From assembly GCA_014843695.1 (NCBI GenBank), contig CM026387.1:80531128-80595127 (forward strand): a DNA stretch of 64,000 nt, written 5' to 3'. The notes beneath the pieces are model-generated. The model ran no database searches. It was not told where the DNA came from and worked only from the letters and a program-made list of their open reading frames with translations. Origin of the DNA: Archivesica marissinica (lineage: Eukaryota > Mollusca > Bivalvia > Venerida > Vesicomyidae). The translations under genes were made by a program, and so were the position numbers. This document shows positions 52,800 through 63,497 of this stretch, in pieces (position 1 is the stretch's first letter; every line of letters starts with the position of its first letter).

Positions 52800-53799
52800 N
52801 NNNNNNNNNNNNNNNNNNNNNNNNNNNNNNNNNNNNNNNNNNNNNNNNNNNNNNNNNNNNNNNNNNNNNNNNNNNNNNNNNNNNNNNNNNNNNNNNNNNN
52901 NNNNNNNNNNNNNNNNNNNNNNNNNNNNNNNNNNNNNNNNNNNNNNNNNNNNNNNNNNNNNNNNNNNNNNNNNNNNNNNNNNNNNNNNNNNNNNNNNNNN
53001 NNNNNNNNNNNNNNNNNNNNNNNNNNNNNNNNNNNNNNNNNNNNNNNNNNNNNNNNNNNNNNNNNNNNNNNNNNNNNNNNNNNNNNNNNNNNNNNNNNNN
53101 NNNNNNNNNNNNNNNNNNNNNNNNNNNNNNNNNNNNNNNNNNNNNNNNNNNNNNNNNNNNNNNNNNNNNNNNNNNNNNNNNNNNNNNNNNNNNNNNNNNN
53201 NNNNNNNNNNNNNNNNNNNNNNNNNNNNNNNNNNNNNNNNNNNNNNNNNNNNNNNNNNNNNNNNNNNNNNNNNNNNNNNNNNNNNNNNNNNNNNNNNNNN
53301 NNNNNNNNNNNNNNNNNNNNNNNNNNNNNNNNNNNNNNNNNNNNNNNNNNNNNNNNNNNNNNNNNNNNNNNNNNNNNNNNNNNNNNNNNNNNNNNNNNNN
53401 NNNNNNNNNNNNNNNNNNNNNNNNNNNNNNNNNNNNNNNNNNNNNNNNNNNNNNNNNNNNNNNNNNNNNNNNNNNNNNNNNNNNNNNNNNNNNNNNNNNN
53501 NNNNNNNNNNNNNNNNNNNNNNNNNNNNNNNNNNNNNNNNNNNNNNNNNNNNNNNNNNNNNNNNNNNNNNNNNNNNNNNNNNNNNNNNNNNNNNNNNNNN
53601 NNNNNNNNNNNNNNNNNNNNNNNNNNNNNNNNNNNNNNNNNNNNNNNNNNNNNNNNNNNNNNNNNNNNNNNNNNNNNNNNNNNNNNNNNNNNNNNNNNNN
53701 NNNNNNNNNNNNNNNNNNNNNNNNNNNNNNNNNNNNNNNNNNNNNNNNNNNNNNNNNNNNNNNNNNNNNNNNNNNNNNNNNNNNNNNNNNNNNNNNNNN
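52800..53799. other. Assembly gap, exactly 1,000 N
   Basis: This placeholder gap interrupts the 49-bp array. Sequence resumes as unique AT-rich DNA, so the right edge of the satellite is missing. Confidence 0.99.
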
Positions 53800-53959
53800 G
53801 TGATATATAACGTACTATGAAAGCAAAACGACAATATTAATTATCTGTATGCTTGATTTACAAATTGATATAGATATATTTTGATGCAATAGATATTCGT
53901 ACATTATTTTTAGTTCAAATTTGAATAATTGATATAATTATATCAAATTCCCTCTCTCT

Positions 53960-55240
53960 ACTATTCACTTACACAATAAGACTTGTATATTGTATATAAG
54001 TTCATACACTAATATTTCGGCTAATAAATGTTATAGCCAATTACTATATATTTCAAACATCTTAAATTGGTTTTATTGCACATGTCTTAAAATTCGTATG
54101 TACTTCATCCCAGATGTTGCGTGTAGCTGGACATTCAGTACATGAGTATATGTTTCAATTGTATTGTAAATAATATTATGACAATTAGGTGACATATACA
54201 TCTTCCATTTATATCTTATCTCTATTGATTGGATTATCTTATTAACTAGTTTATATTCTTTAATTTTATTATCTTATAGTTTATGTATCATTCTGTAGAA
54301 TGGTTCCCTGGTATTTCTTCTTTAAAATCGTGCACCGAGTAGCTATGTATCTATGGTTTGATGCACGTTTATACATCAGATATTGATATATATCTTCATT
54401 ATTCCTTTTATGAAGACATTTATATTAATGTTTATATTTAATTCAGGTTTTTGAATAAGATAAGCGAGACGTTTATGATAAGTATTGCATTAAGCAGCTG
54501 GGATAATTCAGCTACCCAATGTAGTCTTTTTTTTAAGTTAGGCCCTATCACTGTCTCTTTTATTTCTCCATTCATGTCTATGAAATCATTTATAAAAATA
54601 ATGTTTGACTAAATCCAATGTGTGAATAGCAGACTCTTTTCTTTATATGAACCTGTTTCCCCATATTATTTATTTTCTCAAATATGTTACATATTTATTT
54701 TAGTTTCATTATTCAAGGTAGTCCATAAGTCAAGAAGTTTCTTGTAAAAACTATGGCAGATAAAATATTACTCTTGCCTCAATTGCATAATCAACAGTAT
54801 GTGTACTGGAAGTATGTGAGATGGTACGATGGTCGCAATATCTGACATGTTGGTTTTCTCCGGGTACTCCGGTTTCCTCCCACATGAATTACCACATACA
54901 CGCTTCCATCCGAGCCAACGAGAGTGATTAATGTAAGTTGGAAAAACTTGATTCGCAATCGTTGGAAAATAAATAAAGTTTAAAAAAAATAATAATCAAC
55001 AGTAAGCAATGTTTGTTCGATCATGATTTTCATAATTAGAGACAATACACACAGTTTATGAGAATTTGTATATTAATATTTATAAACCCTTCAGTTGGTG
55101 CTTCTGCCACCAGCGACCCTATGCTATGTCAGAACCGTTTGTAAAATTCACACGTTATTCCACCCAATCCAGGACTTTTATTTTATTTCATATTATGGAT
55201 TGCTTCCGTGCATTCCATTTCGCTAAATCAGCGCTCGCAC
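53960..55240 (-). pseudogene. Relic of an L1-like LINE ORF2
   Basis: On the minus strand three stretches in the expected order resemble L1/Tx1-type ORF2. Around 55130-55230 is MECTEAIHNMK, then (after a stop) NKSPGLGGITCEFYKRF, the conserved block at the start of the reverse-transcriptase domain. Around 54440-54660 is NIIFINDFIDMNGEI with nearby residues, like the segment after RT. Around 54060-54160 is CTECPATRNIWDEVHTNFKT, like the C-terminal Cys-containing tail. Stops and frameshifts are many, and the catalytic palm is largely missing. A SINE sits inside (54800-55001). This is a dead element. The assignment rests on reading motifs, not on a search. Confidence 0.55.
54800..55001 (+). mobile_element. 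SINE of a second family with a 13-bp target-site duplication
   Basis: The insertion is bounded by perfect copies of ATAATCAACAGTA at 54787-54799 and 55002-55014. It contains GGTTTTCTCCGGGTACTCCG and GTTTCCTCCCAC, a block I know from SINE-like repeats of marine invertebrates, and ends in GGAAAATAAATAAAG and an A-rich tail. No clear A/B boxes are seen, so the copy is probably 5'-truncated. It lies inside the LINE relic and is therefore younger than it. Confidence 0.85.
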
Positions 55241-55498
55241 ATAATTATTAGCTGCCGTCTCATTAGGTTTGTACTCTGAAGTCGTGTCTGTAATATACTC
55301 TTTCATTGTGGTTCTGTTAAATCATTCCGTGGTAAACAGTGTTTTATAACATTTTACTTATTCATTACAAATGCTTGCAATGTTTGTAATATGTTTTCCA
55401 TTTACATTTGAACATGTCTAATATTTCAATTTCGTCTGTTTTCAAGTATTATTACCAGTTCTTTCCTCTCTTTACATTTTGGATGTGGTTGTATTTTA

Positions 55499-55599
55499 AC
55501 CAAGGTCACAATATACATTTGCTATAGAACCGAACGTGCTTGAGTTTGAAACGTGTAGGTCAATACTGCCGTTATCAATTGAGTTGGGGCTACCACATT
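55499..55599 (-). pseudogene. Decayed Sushi (CCP) exon, first half only
   Basis: Minus-strand sequence after a GAAACAG acceptor translates as (E)CGSPNSIDNGSIDLHV, then SNSSTFGSIANVYCDLG, then a stop at 55496-55498 exactly where the Tyr of the Sushi G-Y motif is expected. By eye 18 of 34 residues match the intact exon at 56688-56861, including the first two cysteines. The entry phase (1) is the same. Beyond the stop no W or final cysteine can be traced with confidence. It is most likely a dead duplicate of the neighbouring exon. Confidence 0.7.
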
Positions 55600-56687
55600 C
55601 TGTTTCAATAAATTAATAACAATTGCAAAGCATACATTATGTTCCTGATATATTTATGTTCAGCAAATAATTATTATGATCCTGTTATTTCATTCCGCTG
55701 ATAATGCAAATGAACAAGTGTGGATAGTAATGAGATATAAAAGTGATTCGAAATATTATGCGATGCCAAGTTTATGGTAATTGGTAACATTTAAACAACA
55801 TTTTATCAAAATAAGAAAAATGTTGTTATTTGTTATATGAGTGCAAGTTATTATAACTAAAAGTTAAAGAGTAATGCTACAGTTGTTTAAACAAGCTGGG
55901 TTTTCGCATATTATTAATAGATACGTTATTAAATTATGCCATAATTACACTTTCATATATACATATTCATATATACATTTACTATTAATGAAAATATAAC
56001 ATTGTAATTTGAACGATTCAAAGTATTTATAAGAGTAATTTGACCTAGTAAGACAATTATAGCATTACCAAAATACAATATATATATCATATTTCCGGTT
56101 GTTCAAAATACATATTAATTCTAGATACGAAAACATGTACACTTTAATACATACACTTAATTGAACAGGAAGCAGGCTCCCATAAGTTTGTATATACGTA
56201 AATAGGCAGAAGTGCATCCGCGGTCAAATGTAATCCCAATAACTAATATAGTAAATGTTTCTTGTTGGTAAAAATGCATTATCATGACAGGCAGTGTATG
56301 GTGTTTGTGTGTTGTGAGCAATGTTGTGACTTGAGAAGACTTCAGACTAGTTGATGTGTAGAAAAGATGTGATATAAGTAATCATGCCGATGCAAGGTGA
56401 AGGTTGGTATACTGTATTATTTGGCGGAGGAATACAGTGTGTAAACAAAGTGGTAACAGAAGAAATGAAAGATTGGACATATAAATGAACAGACTGTATG
56501 GTTTTACTTTTTACTCTGCCAAAGGCAATTTATTTGTTGTTTTAGTCTTAATTTTGGAGTTCGGCAGTCGAAATATATCAAGAGAATGAACGAGATAATA
56601 TAGTATATATAAAATGCTGATACATTATACTAGTTTGTAGTACAAACGTGCATATTGCATATTTGTTTCATTTAAGCATTTTCCTAC
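55600..56687. other. AT-rich DNA between two Sushi exons, no gene seen
   Basis: Read on both strands; I find no exon, RNA gene or tandem array. If the flanking exons belong to one gene, this would be intron on the minus strand. Confidence 0.5.
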
Positions 56688-56861
56688 CTTTTAACACACA
56701 AGTAGCTACATCCCATGTGCCAGTCTCCAGACAATTGATTACTTCTTTGGATTCATCGTAGCCTGGGTCACATGATACATCTGAACTTGCACCATACGTG
56801 CTTGTATTGGCTACTTGAAGTGTAATATTACCGTTATTTATTTCTACTGGGCTTCCGCAAT
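56688..56861 (-). CDS. Intact Sushi (CCP/SCR) domain exon of a larger gene
   Basis: The minus-strand exon is 174 bases, 58 codons, bounded by TTGAAATAG| and |GTAGGA. It translates as (D)CGSPVEINNGN, then ITLQVANTSTYGASSDVSC, then DPGYDESKEVINC, then LETGTWDVATCVLK. This is one complete Sushi domain: four cysteines at residues 2, 31, 44 and 55, the G-Y pair at 34-35 and the tryptophan at 50. Both ends are in phase 1, the classic symmetric class for exons that can be duplicated or skipped without frame loss. Sushi domains form compact disulphide-bonded modules in secreted or cell-surface adhesion, complement-like and scavenger proteins. Which protein this belongs to is unknown. A decayed sister exon lies 1.1 kb downstream in gene order. 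Confidence 0.85.
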
Positions 56862-57542
56862 CTATTTCAAGAATTAAAGTGAATTATACCATGGACATTC
56901 AAACATAATGTGATATAAAGATAACCAACTAAAATATGCGATATACATTGTAGAAATGTAGTGTGCACGGCAGGTACACATGTCTATTCTCAAATTAATC
57001 TTAAACTAATTCAATAACATACAAATACACCTGTGATTCATATTAGATAACTATGAACTCAATCACCCACTTGCTTGGACTCGATGTCAAATGTAATAAG
57101 CCGCATATACTCATGCGCTATATTATAGATGTGTCTATCTCAATTTATTCTGTTATTATAGTAATGTAATTGCGTACATGTTTGACAATGCTGAGAGATA
57201 ATAATAATAGTCAAACAAACAATTATAGTAAATTAACTCGCTAATTGTTAGCGTGATTGACACGTTGCTACCGTTTATCAAGAAAAAAGCTCATTTTAAT
57301 GTGCCAGTCCTCATCCACTGTATGGCTAATGTGGTTGTATTGTATTGTATTTGTTTTTGGAGTATCATGTAGCACCACAACAGCTTAGGTATTATAGTGA
57401 TTCTCCAGCTATTATTGGTAGAGGAAGAGAGCGACTAGCCCTCCAGTAAATAGTTCAGGCATGAACTAGCACGCCGTTATAACCACCGAACTTCCTAAAG
57501 ACAGATGGATAGTGTTCACAATTGAAATAATTAGACACCACA
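56862..57542. other. AT-rich DNA, no gene seen
   Basis: Probable intron or intergenic DNA upstream of the Sushi exon. A minus-strand phrase near 57305-57325 (GAGGACTGGCACATT) recalls the end of a Sushi exon, but no cysteine frame supports it. Confidence 0.45.
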
Positions 57543-57602
57543 GTGTAAAGGTGTAAAGCACCGACACGAGACCGCGGTTTAACGTCCCATCTGAAAGACT
57601 GT
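57543..57602 (-). mobile_element. Short SINE fragment, minus strand
   Basis: Read on the minus strand it contains AGTCTTTCAGATGGGACGTT, AAACCGCGGTCTCGTGTCGG and TGCTTTACAC, the central block of the SINE family seen at 28221. Head and tail are absent. Confidence 0.8.
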
Positions 57603-57740
57603 AGTATATGTAATAAGCTAGTATCTGCAATTCGCCACGAAATGTTCCATAGAGGTTATGTCATTTCATTGTATACCTAGAAGCATAACCAAAATATTGC
57701 ATACAAACACACCTGTACTGTCGATATATTTCCAGTTAAC

Positions 57741-58008
57741 AGACGGATATGTAATCCAGTGCTTAATACGGTGGACTGGGGATCCGTGGATCGCAGGTTC
57801 GATCCCCCGCCTGACCATAATACAATTAACAGTCTCGTATCGGTGCGTTACACAGTGAACGTAAAAGAACCAGAGGAGAGTCTGGTATGGATCATACTCT
57901 GTATTATTGCACTATCCTCCAAAAATGTAAAATGACTAATCTCTTCAAGAGGCGTCGCTCATATGGGCAACCGGTAGCGACGATTAATAAACGCAAAACA
58001 CACACACA
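57741..58008 (+). mobile_element. tRNA-derived SINE, near full length
   Basis: The head AGACGGATATGTAATCCAGT and the B box GGTTCGATCCC are kept. The anticodon arm is altered (GGACTGGGGATCC). A deletion removes the GGACGTTAAACCGAG block. The ACGTAAAAGAACCAGAGGAG, TTGCACTATCCTCCA and GGCAACCGGTAGCGACGATT blocks are present, and the tail ends in a CA run. No convincing target-site duplication is seen. Confidence 0.9.
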
Positions 58009-58094
58009 GATAACGTTCCACATTAGTCCGCCTCCATGGTCGTTACGATCGCTCACTTATATACCAGTGTAAACTAGCATCACTGATGGACACT

Positions 58095-58265
58095 GATTCT
58101 ATCCCCGCTCAGACCGTGTATCTTTATATGAAAACATTGGCAGTTCCGTACGTAGGTTGGTGCACCAAGTCCTGATTAACCCGTGGAGCCTGCTCAGGAA
58201 AAGTGTCGTTAGGCAAACTGCCTGTCGCTCAAATAGGCAACCGGCAACGACGTTAAATAAACTTA
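58095..58265 (+). mobile_element. Diverged SINE-like remnant
   Basis: ATCCCCGCTCAGACC near 58101 resembles the end of a tRNA-type head, and CTCAAATAGGCAACCGGCAACG then ACGTTAAATAAAC (58228-58262) is a diverged form of the common SINE tail. The middle does not match the main family, so a related family or an old chimaera is possible. Confidence 0.5.
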
Positions 58266-58520
58266 AATATTAAAATAAACTTGCAAGATTCTTTAGATAG
58301 TAACACATAGATCATCACTGGAATAGTGTAACTCGAAGAACGCTGCCTAACACTGCGAATGCACATTCCAGTAACTTAAATTGCGCATGTCGACTGCATA
58401 TCATTAGTTGGAAACCCTCATAAGAACATGTATACAATCAGGGCACATACGTTCATCGAAGGAAATGCAATAGCGATGTAAATATATATACATGTTGAGC
58501 ATAGTGAAATTAGTACATAC

Positions 58521-58583
58521 CAGTGCACCGTGACTCGGGTGTGGACGAACAACTGAGCGTGAAGTTAGTATTCGGCTCGGAAG
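58521..58583 (-). CDS. Candidate 63-bp exon upstream of the Sushi exon
   Basis: On the minus strand the segment is bounded by CATATTTCAG| and |GTATGTAC. It is 63 bases and in phase 1 at both ends reads (x)SEPNTNFTLSCSSTP, then ESRCT. Symmetric 1-1 phase and orientation agree with the Sushi exon 1.7 kb further on. It carries two cysteines but no domain I recognise. It may be a linker exon of the same gene, or simply a chance open frame between good splice-like sites. Confidence 0.35.
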
Positions 58584-59016
58584 CTGAAATATGCAAGTAC
58601 CATCAATTGTAATCATACAGATGTTTAACGTTTTACCCTACATGACTTGACTTCAATTTGATATGTATGATGCAAACGATATCAGTGTTGTAATGTATAC
58701 CATCGAGTTTCCGGTTTCATTCAACAAATCGAATAGTTTCTAAATGTATGATGTTAATAAAGTAACTTACCTCTGTTATTCCAAATAATTAGAAATGTAT
58801 ATCACTACATAAATAACAATGGGCGCTGTCATAGTTACCACGACCCGGAATCGACATATGTGGTGACTGGTACCGGAGTGTTCGTGACCTTTCAGCATAT
58901 CAATTTTGCGTAACATCGAATGGGTGTTAATATAAATCGAACACGTTTTATGCAACATGATGATGATTTCTATTATTTTGATGAATACTTCTTTTCACAG
59001 TTAACACTTTGACAGT
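58584..59016. other. No gene seen
   Basis: A strong donor-like AGAG|GTAAGT lies on the minus strand at about 58777, but every frame before it has a stop within about 20 codons and no domain is visible. Confidence 0.45.
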
Positions 59017-60422
59017 TTAACAAGCATGCTCACATTGTGGACACCTGAATTCACCACCCAATATATCTTGTAAACCTGACCTTTGGGCAACAGTACATGA
59101 GGTGGGTCCAATGGTCACATACATCACACTGTGTCCATTTAACAAAAAAACAAGTGAGTAACATAGTTGGAACTCATCTGACTATGACCTGTTGCAAACA
59201 AAACATTTAACAGCATCATCACTAACAAATTCATTATCATCATCTTCAGACTGTGGAGGAGTTGTTCAATCAATTGGTCCACCAGCCTTAACAAACCAGA
59301 GGGGTTTGAACATTTCGACTGCTCTATCTGTACAGGTGCAGACCATACTGGCACTGTACATTGACATAAATTGAGTTGCCCATCCTGGCTCCTGAAGTAC
59401 ATCAACAAGTACATTTTTTAATAGAATGGTACCTGGCAGGTGCATCACAGGAACAATGTAACTTAAACATTCATGAATTTATGATTTTAATTTTTAATTT
59501 AAACTTAACAAAAATACAACAGCACAGACATGTATATAATTATATAAAAAGACAATTAATAATGGAATTATTGTCTGATTATAAAATAGATACCTGCAAA
59601 AACGAAGTATGGTGGTGGTATCTGTTGCCCCATTGCATTATCATAACCAAGTATAGTCGTTGTAGTCGACCTCTCAGATGTAATGACAGATGTGGTGCCA
59701 TCTCGGATACCAACAACATGGGTGGGCTTAAAGTTGTGTTGTTCTCATCGACATTATATATGGATTCATGAATGTGCTTTAAATTGTATTATCTCCATGA
59801 TGTTGCCAAGTTCACTGAAATAGCTACTGACACTCTCTCTTGACGTTGCTTTTGCCGTAGTTCTGATATGGTTTTAGGTCGCTGCACTTTCAACGCTGGC
59901 CACCTACTTAAAAAGGCATAACACCATGCATACCGTAATGGTGTTTCACGAATCCGCTTACCCAAGCAGGCAGCAAACTCCGAAGCCACATTTATTACTC
60001 CGCCGTGTTATATGGATAGCCAACCGTCGCCATTTCCTTTACGTGGGCAACCAGCCTAGCCTCCTCCTGCTCACTCAGGACAGGACCAGGACCTGATCTA
60101 ATGTATAATTTAAGTTGTTGTTAGCTTGAGGGTATAATAAACAGTTATGCAGCTAGAATATATGTTTATGTAGTAATATCAAGTGTAAAACAACACAATA
60201 CAATTACAAACAAATATTAATCACATTGTGTCTACTGCCACATGTCCCAACACACGATCTCGATAGTGTCTGCATGGGAACATCATACACTTTTGATGCC
60301 TTCCTAACATAGAGCTCCTTTTCCAAGACACTCTGGAAGGCATTGGTTAGAGCTGTTGGCGAATATTGCCTGTATGTTTCTGTGTAGGTGGTGGACTGCC
60401 ATAAGCCTAAAGTACAGGACAT
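59017..60422 (-). pseudogene. Relic of a pogo/CENP-B-type transposase with PHD-like end
   Basis: Minus-strand reading in order. First is YSPTALTNAFQSVLEKELY then VRKASKVYDVPMQTLSR (about 60270-60360), a psq-type helix-turn-helix. Then EQEEARLVAHVKEMATVGYP and, after a frameshift, VASEFAACLGKRI through CYAFLSRWPALKVQRPKTIS (about 59850-60085), the CENP-B/Tc5-type DNA-binding domain. Then IYNVDE (about 59743-59760) with HVVGIRDGTTSVITS and GYDNAMGQQIPPYFVFAG in another frame: the first Asp block of a DDE nuclease and its follow-on. A candidate 202-bp intron spans 59392-59593 (CAG|GTATCT ... TTCAG|GAGCC), and another acceptor is at 60098. The rest of the DDE core is missing. The end has KCFVC, WTQCDVCDHWTHLMYCC and FRCPQC, a PHD-finger-like pattern. 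Several frameshifts and stops make it non-functional. Confidence 0.65.
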
Positions 60423-61567
60423 GACACGTTGACAATGACAGCATACAGCTGTATGGACGTCAATACAATATAAGAGAAGTCTCTAAAACTATCTACCTTT
60501 ATAATAACGAAAATTGTACCTCAGTCTATTTTGACCTTCACATTAAATGACAGGTAGGTAAACAAATCAGACGACGCAAAACAATAATAGTTTGCAATAC
60601 ATCCTATTGACATATGGTGATGCAATATACGGAAAATAACCAATTACTTACCCATCCAAGGATTATACGGAGCATTTTGTTGCTAAAGATAGAACATGAC
60701 AGTTGCCAGTCTCGCTTCCTGGTTGGTGACGTCAGAAAATACCGATCGCGTGCAGTATTGTAAATACTTCCGGGATAACGAAAACGACTGTACCATGATT
60801 TGAGGATACTTTTAAACATTAACTATTATATAACTAGTATACTTAACTCCAATGTGTTTGTATTATTGCATTCGATATGGATAATTTTCTTTCATTGCAG
60901 TAGTACACGTGGTAATGTATGTATAAAACCATAACTAGTTAGGCCGCGCACATACTGTATACTTCGGTCGATGTACCGATATTTTATTAAATGTAAAACA
61001 AGTCACATTGAAATTAAAGATATAAGATTTACGAAATTCTGGTTTGTGTTTAACATATCACGAACATTTTAAGTTCGATGAAAATAAATATTGATTTCCT
61101 ATTTTTTAAAATATTGTGTATTGCGCGTACAATAAAACACACTGGACAACACATTACAGTTTCAACCAATCAATGCGCAATGGCTATTGACGTAATGGAG
61201 AAACTCATATGCTGCACTACATTACCTAGATAATTCTAATAATAAGTCAACATAGAATTAACGCAGCTGTTATTAAACTGTTAAAACATACACCCAACCC
61301 ACACATAAGAGAGTGTATATAATTAAACATATAATTAAATAATTAATTAATTAATACTACTACTACTTTCAAACTCGTGCAATATTGGTATATTCATTTG
61401 TATATACATAGCAGTAGTCATCGTTGACTCGAACACTTGTTGAAACTCGGCCATTGAACGTAATTGCATTCTACATAGCTATCTAAGCACTGCATACAAT
61501 CTGCTTTATTGGTGGATATCAAATTACCCTTCTATTTAATCAGGAGTGGATGCTATATTAATTATAT
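60423..61567. other. No gene supported
   Basis: On the minus strand an open stretch from 60819 to 60652 ends at TGGG|GTAAGT-like donor sequence and could be a 5' exon of the transposon relic, but I see no domain in it. A TTAA simple repeat lies at about 61334-61355. The rest is AT-rich. Confidence 0.4.
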
Positions 61568-61852
61568 AGACGAGTATGTGGTCCATTGGCTAACATGCTG
61601 AACTGTGAATCCAGGGATCGCAGGTTCGATCCCCCCGTATGACCATACTAAAATTAACAGTCTTTCAGATGAGACTTCAAACCGAGGTCTCGTGTCGGTG
61701 TTTTACAGTGCACGTAAATGAACCAGAGGAGATTATGTTACCAGACAGTATCATTGCACTATCCTCCAAAATCCTCCAAAGACGACTAATTTCCTCAGGA
61801 GGCGTCGCTAATATGGGAAACCAGTAGCGACGATTAATAAACGCAAAACACA
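61568..61852 (+). mobile_element. tRNA-derived SINE, full length
   Basis: It starts AGACGAGTATGTGGTCCATT, has GGATCGCAGGTTCGATCCCC, the AAACCGAGGTCTCGTGTCGG block, AATGAACCAGAGGAGA, TTGCACTATCCTCCA with a short duplication (AATCCTCCA), and the AGGAGGCGTCGC to GCGACGATTAATAAACGC tail. TTAATTATAT before and TTTAATATAT after may be a worn target-site duplication. The anticodon arm differs from the copies at 28-32 kb. Confidence 0.9.
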
Positions 61853-61874
61853 CATTTAATATATGAATTGGAGC

Positions 61875-61935
61875 GTATTCTGTATTGTGCACTATCCTCC
61901 AAAATATATATGATTAATATACTTGGCGTTGCCCC
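61875..61935 (+). mobile_element. SINE 3'-body fragment
   Basis: ATTCTGTATTGTGCACTATC followed by CTCCAAAATATATATGA and TTGGCGTTGCC repeats the 3' body of the SINE that ends 23 bases earlier. It is an old partial copy or local duplication. Confidence 0.55.
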
Positions 61936-62024
61936 AATTCACTGGTCATTGTACTTAGCATACACCCTGTTTTCTTTTTCTCTCCATCACGACTCACATT
62001 TCGTTCTTTGTCATACTTTCTCAT

Positions 62025-62812
62025 TATATTCTGTCTAGTAAGGTACTTCATTGTCAGTTGGTATATTATATCTTGTAAGGTGCTTCATTGTCAGTTGGTA
62101 TATTATGTCTTGTAAGGAGCTTCATTGTCAGTTAGTATAATTATGTCTAGTAAAGTGCTTCATTGTCAGTTTGTATATTCTGTCTGGTAACTTGCTTCAG
62201 TGTCAGGTGGTATATTCTGTCTGGTAACTTGCTTCAGTGTCAGATGGTATATTCTGTCTAGGGAGGTGCTTCATTGTCATTTGGTATACTTATGTATATT
62301 AAAGTGCTTCATTGTCAGTTGGTATAATCTGTCTAGCAAGGTACCTCATTGTCAGTTAGTATATTCTGTCTGGTAAGCTGCTTTATTGTCAGTTGGTATA
62401 TTCAGTCATTTAAGGTGCTTCATTGACAGTTGGTATATTCTGTCATTTAAGGTGCTTCATTGACAGTTGGTATATTCTGTCTGGTAAGGTGCTTCATTGA
62501 CAGTTGGTATATTCTGTCTGGTAAGGTGCTTCATTGGCGGTTGGTATATTCTGTCTAGTAAGCTGTTTCATTGGCAGTTGGTATATTATGTCTGTTAAGG
62601 TGCTTCATTGACAGTTGGTATATTCTGTCTGGTAAGGTGCTTCATTGGCGGTTGGTATATTCTGTCTGGTAAGCTGCTTCATTGGCAGTTGGTATATTCT
62701 GTCTGGTAAGCTGTTTCATTGGCAGTTGGTATATTCTGTCTTGTAACATGCTTTCATTGTCAGTTAATATATTCTGTCTGGTAACGTGCTTCACTGTATG
62801 TCGTTATATTCT
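62025..62812. repeat. 37-bp minisatellite, about 21 units
   Basis: The unit holds TATTCTGTCTGGTAAGGTGC plus TTCATTGACAGTTGGTA. Variants include CTAGTAAG, CATTTAAG, TTGTCAG and TTGGCGG, and length is stable. Units are less uniform than in the large satellites, suggesting an older or slower array. The one open frame across it is an accident. Confidence 0.95.
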
Positions 62813-63497
62813 GTATCATTGCATACTTATGTGGGATCCTCTCAGTGGTCATGACTTGCTTTACATATATGTATGATTCACCATGTGCACACTAGTGGCA
62901 GATGTAATCTCGTTTGCAAACAACATAGAACCAGGTCAGACAACATAAGACGCAGTGTACACTGATCTGGATCTGTTTTATTTGCAAATGTACTCAGTAG
63001 ACAAATGGTTAAATATACAATTGGGCACTTTCATTTTGCAACAACAATCAATTTAAGAATTCCAATTGAACATTGATATAAATATTTACTTGAGCGCTAA
63101 CAAATATTATGTTCTGTTCTTTTTAAGGTTATAATCCTAGTCGTGTGCTCAAGTTAAAGCTGCAAAACCAGTATTTGTAAAGTGATATTTTAAATGCACT
63201 TGACTGGCACATACATTATTAGAAATTTAAACATTACATCATAATATCCAGTATCGTCTGTTTACCAATTCGCAATGGCAAAGACAAGAAATTATGCAGG
63301 TGCTACATAGTCATATGAAGAAAGAGAACACTCTGTATATATATATATATATGCAAGTCTTAAACTATTAGTAATATATCTCCAAATTCATCAGACTTTA
63401 AACTATATATAATCGGAACAGATAATAATATACATATTACATGCTAATACTAACAGCATCGGAGCCGTATGTACTTGTTTTTGCCTAGCAGTATAAC
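62813..63497. other. AT-rich DNA, no gene seen
   Basis: A (TA)n run lies at 63336-63352. No coding or RNA feature is supported. Confidence 0.5.

Noticed and set aside
55066..55251. Plus-strand 61-residue open frame
   Set aside because: It is the complement of the LINE reverse-transcriptase fragment, whose minus-strand reading gives the conserved NKSPGLGGITCEFYKRF block.
57200..57340. Another Sushi exon end (minus strand, GAGGACTGGCACATT)
   Set aside because: Only about 15 bases resemble the intact exon; the cysteine pattern and splice sites are missing.
58776..58958. Exon ending at the strong donor AG|GTAAGT (minus strand, about 58777)
   Set aside because: All three frames stop before the donor or lack any domain, and no matching acceptor is evident.
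60604..60819. Separate small protein gene on the minus strand
   Set aside because: There is no recognisable domain; the donor-like GTAAGT at 60651 would cut the frame, so at best it is a 5' exon of the transposon relic.
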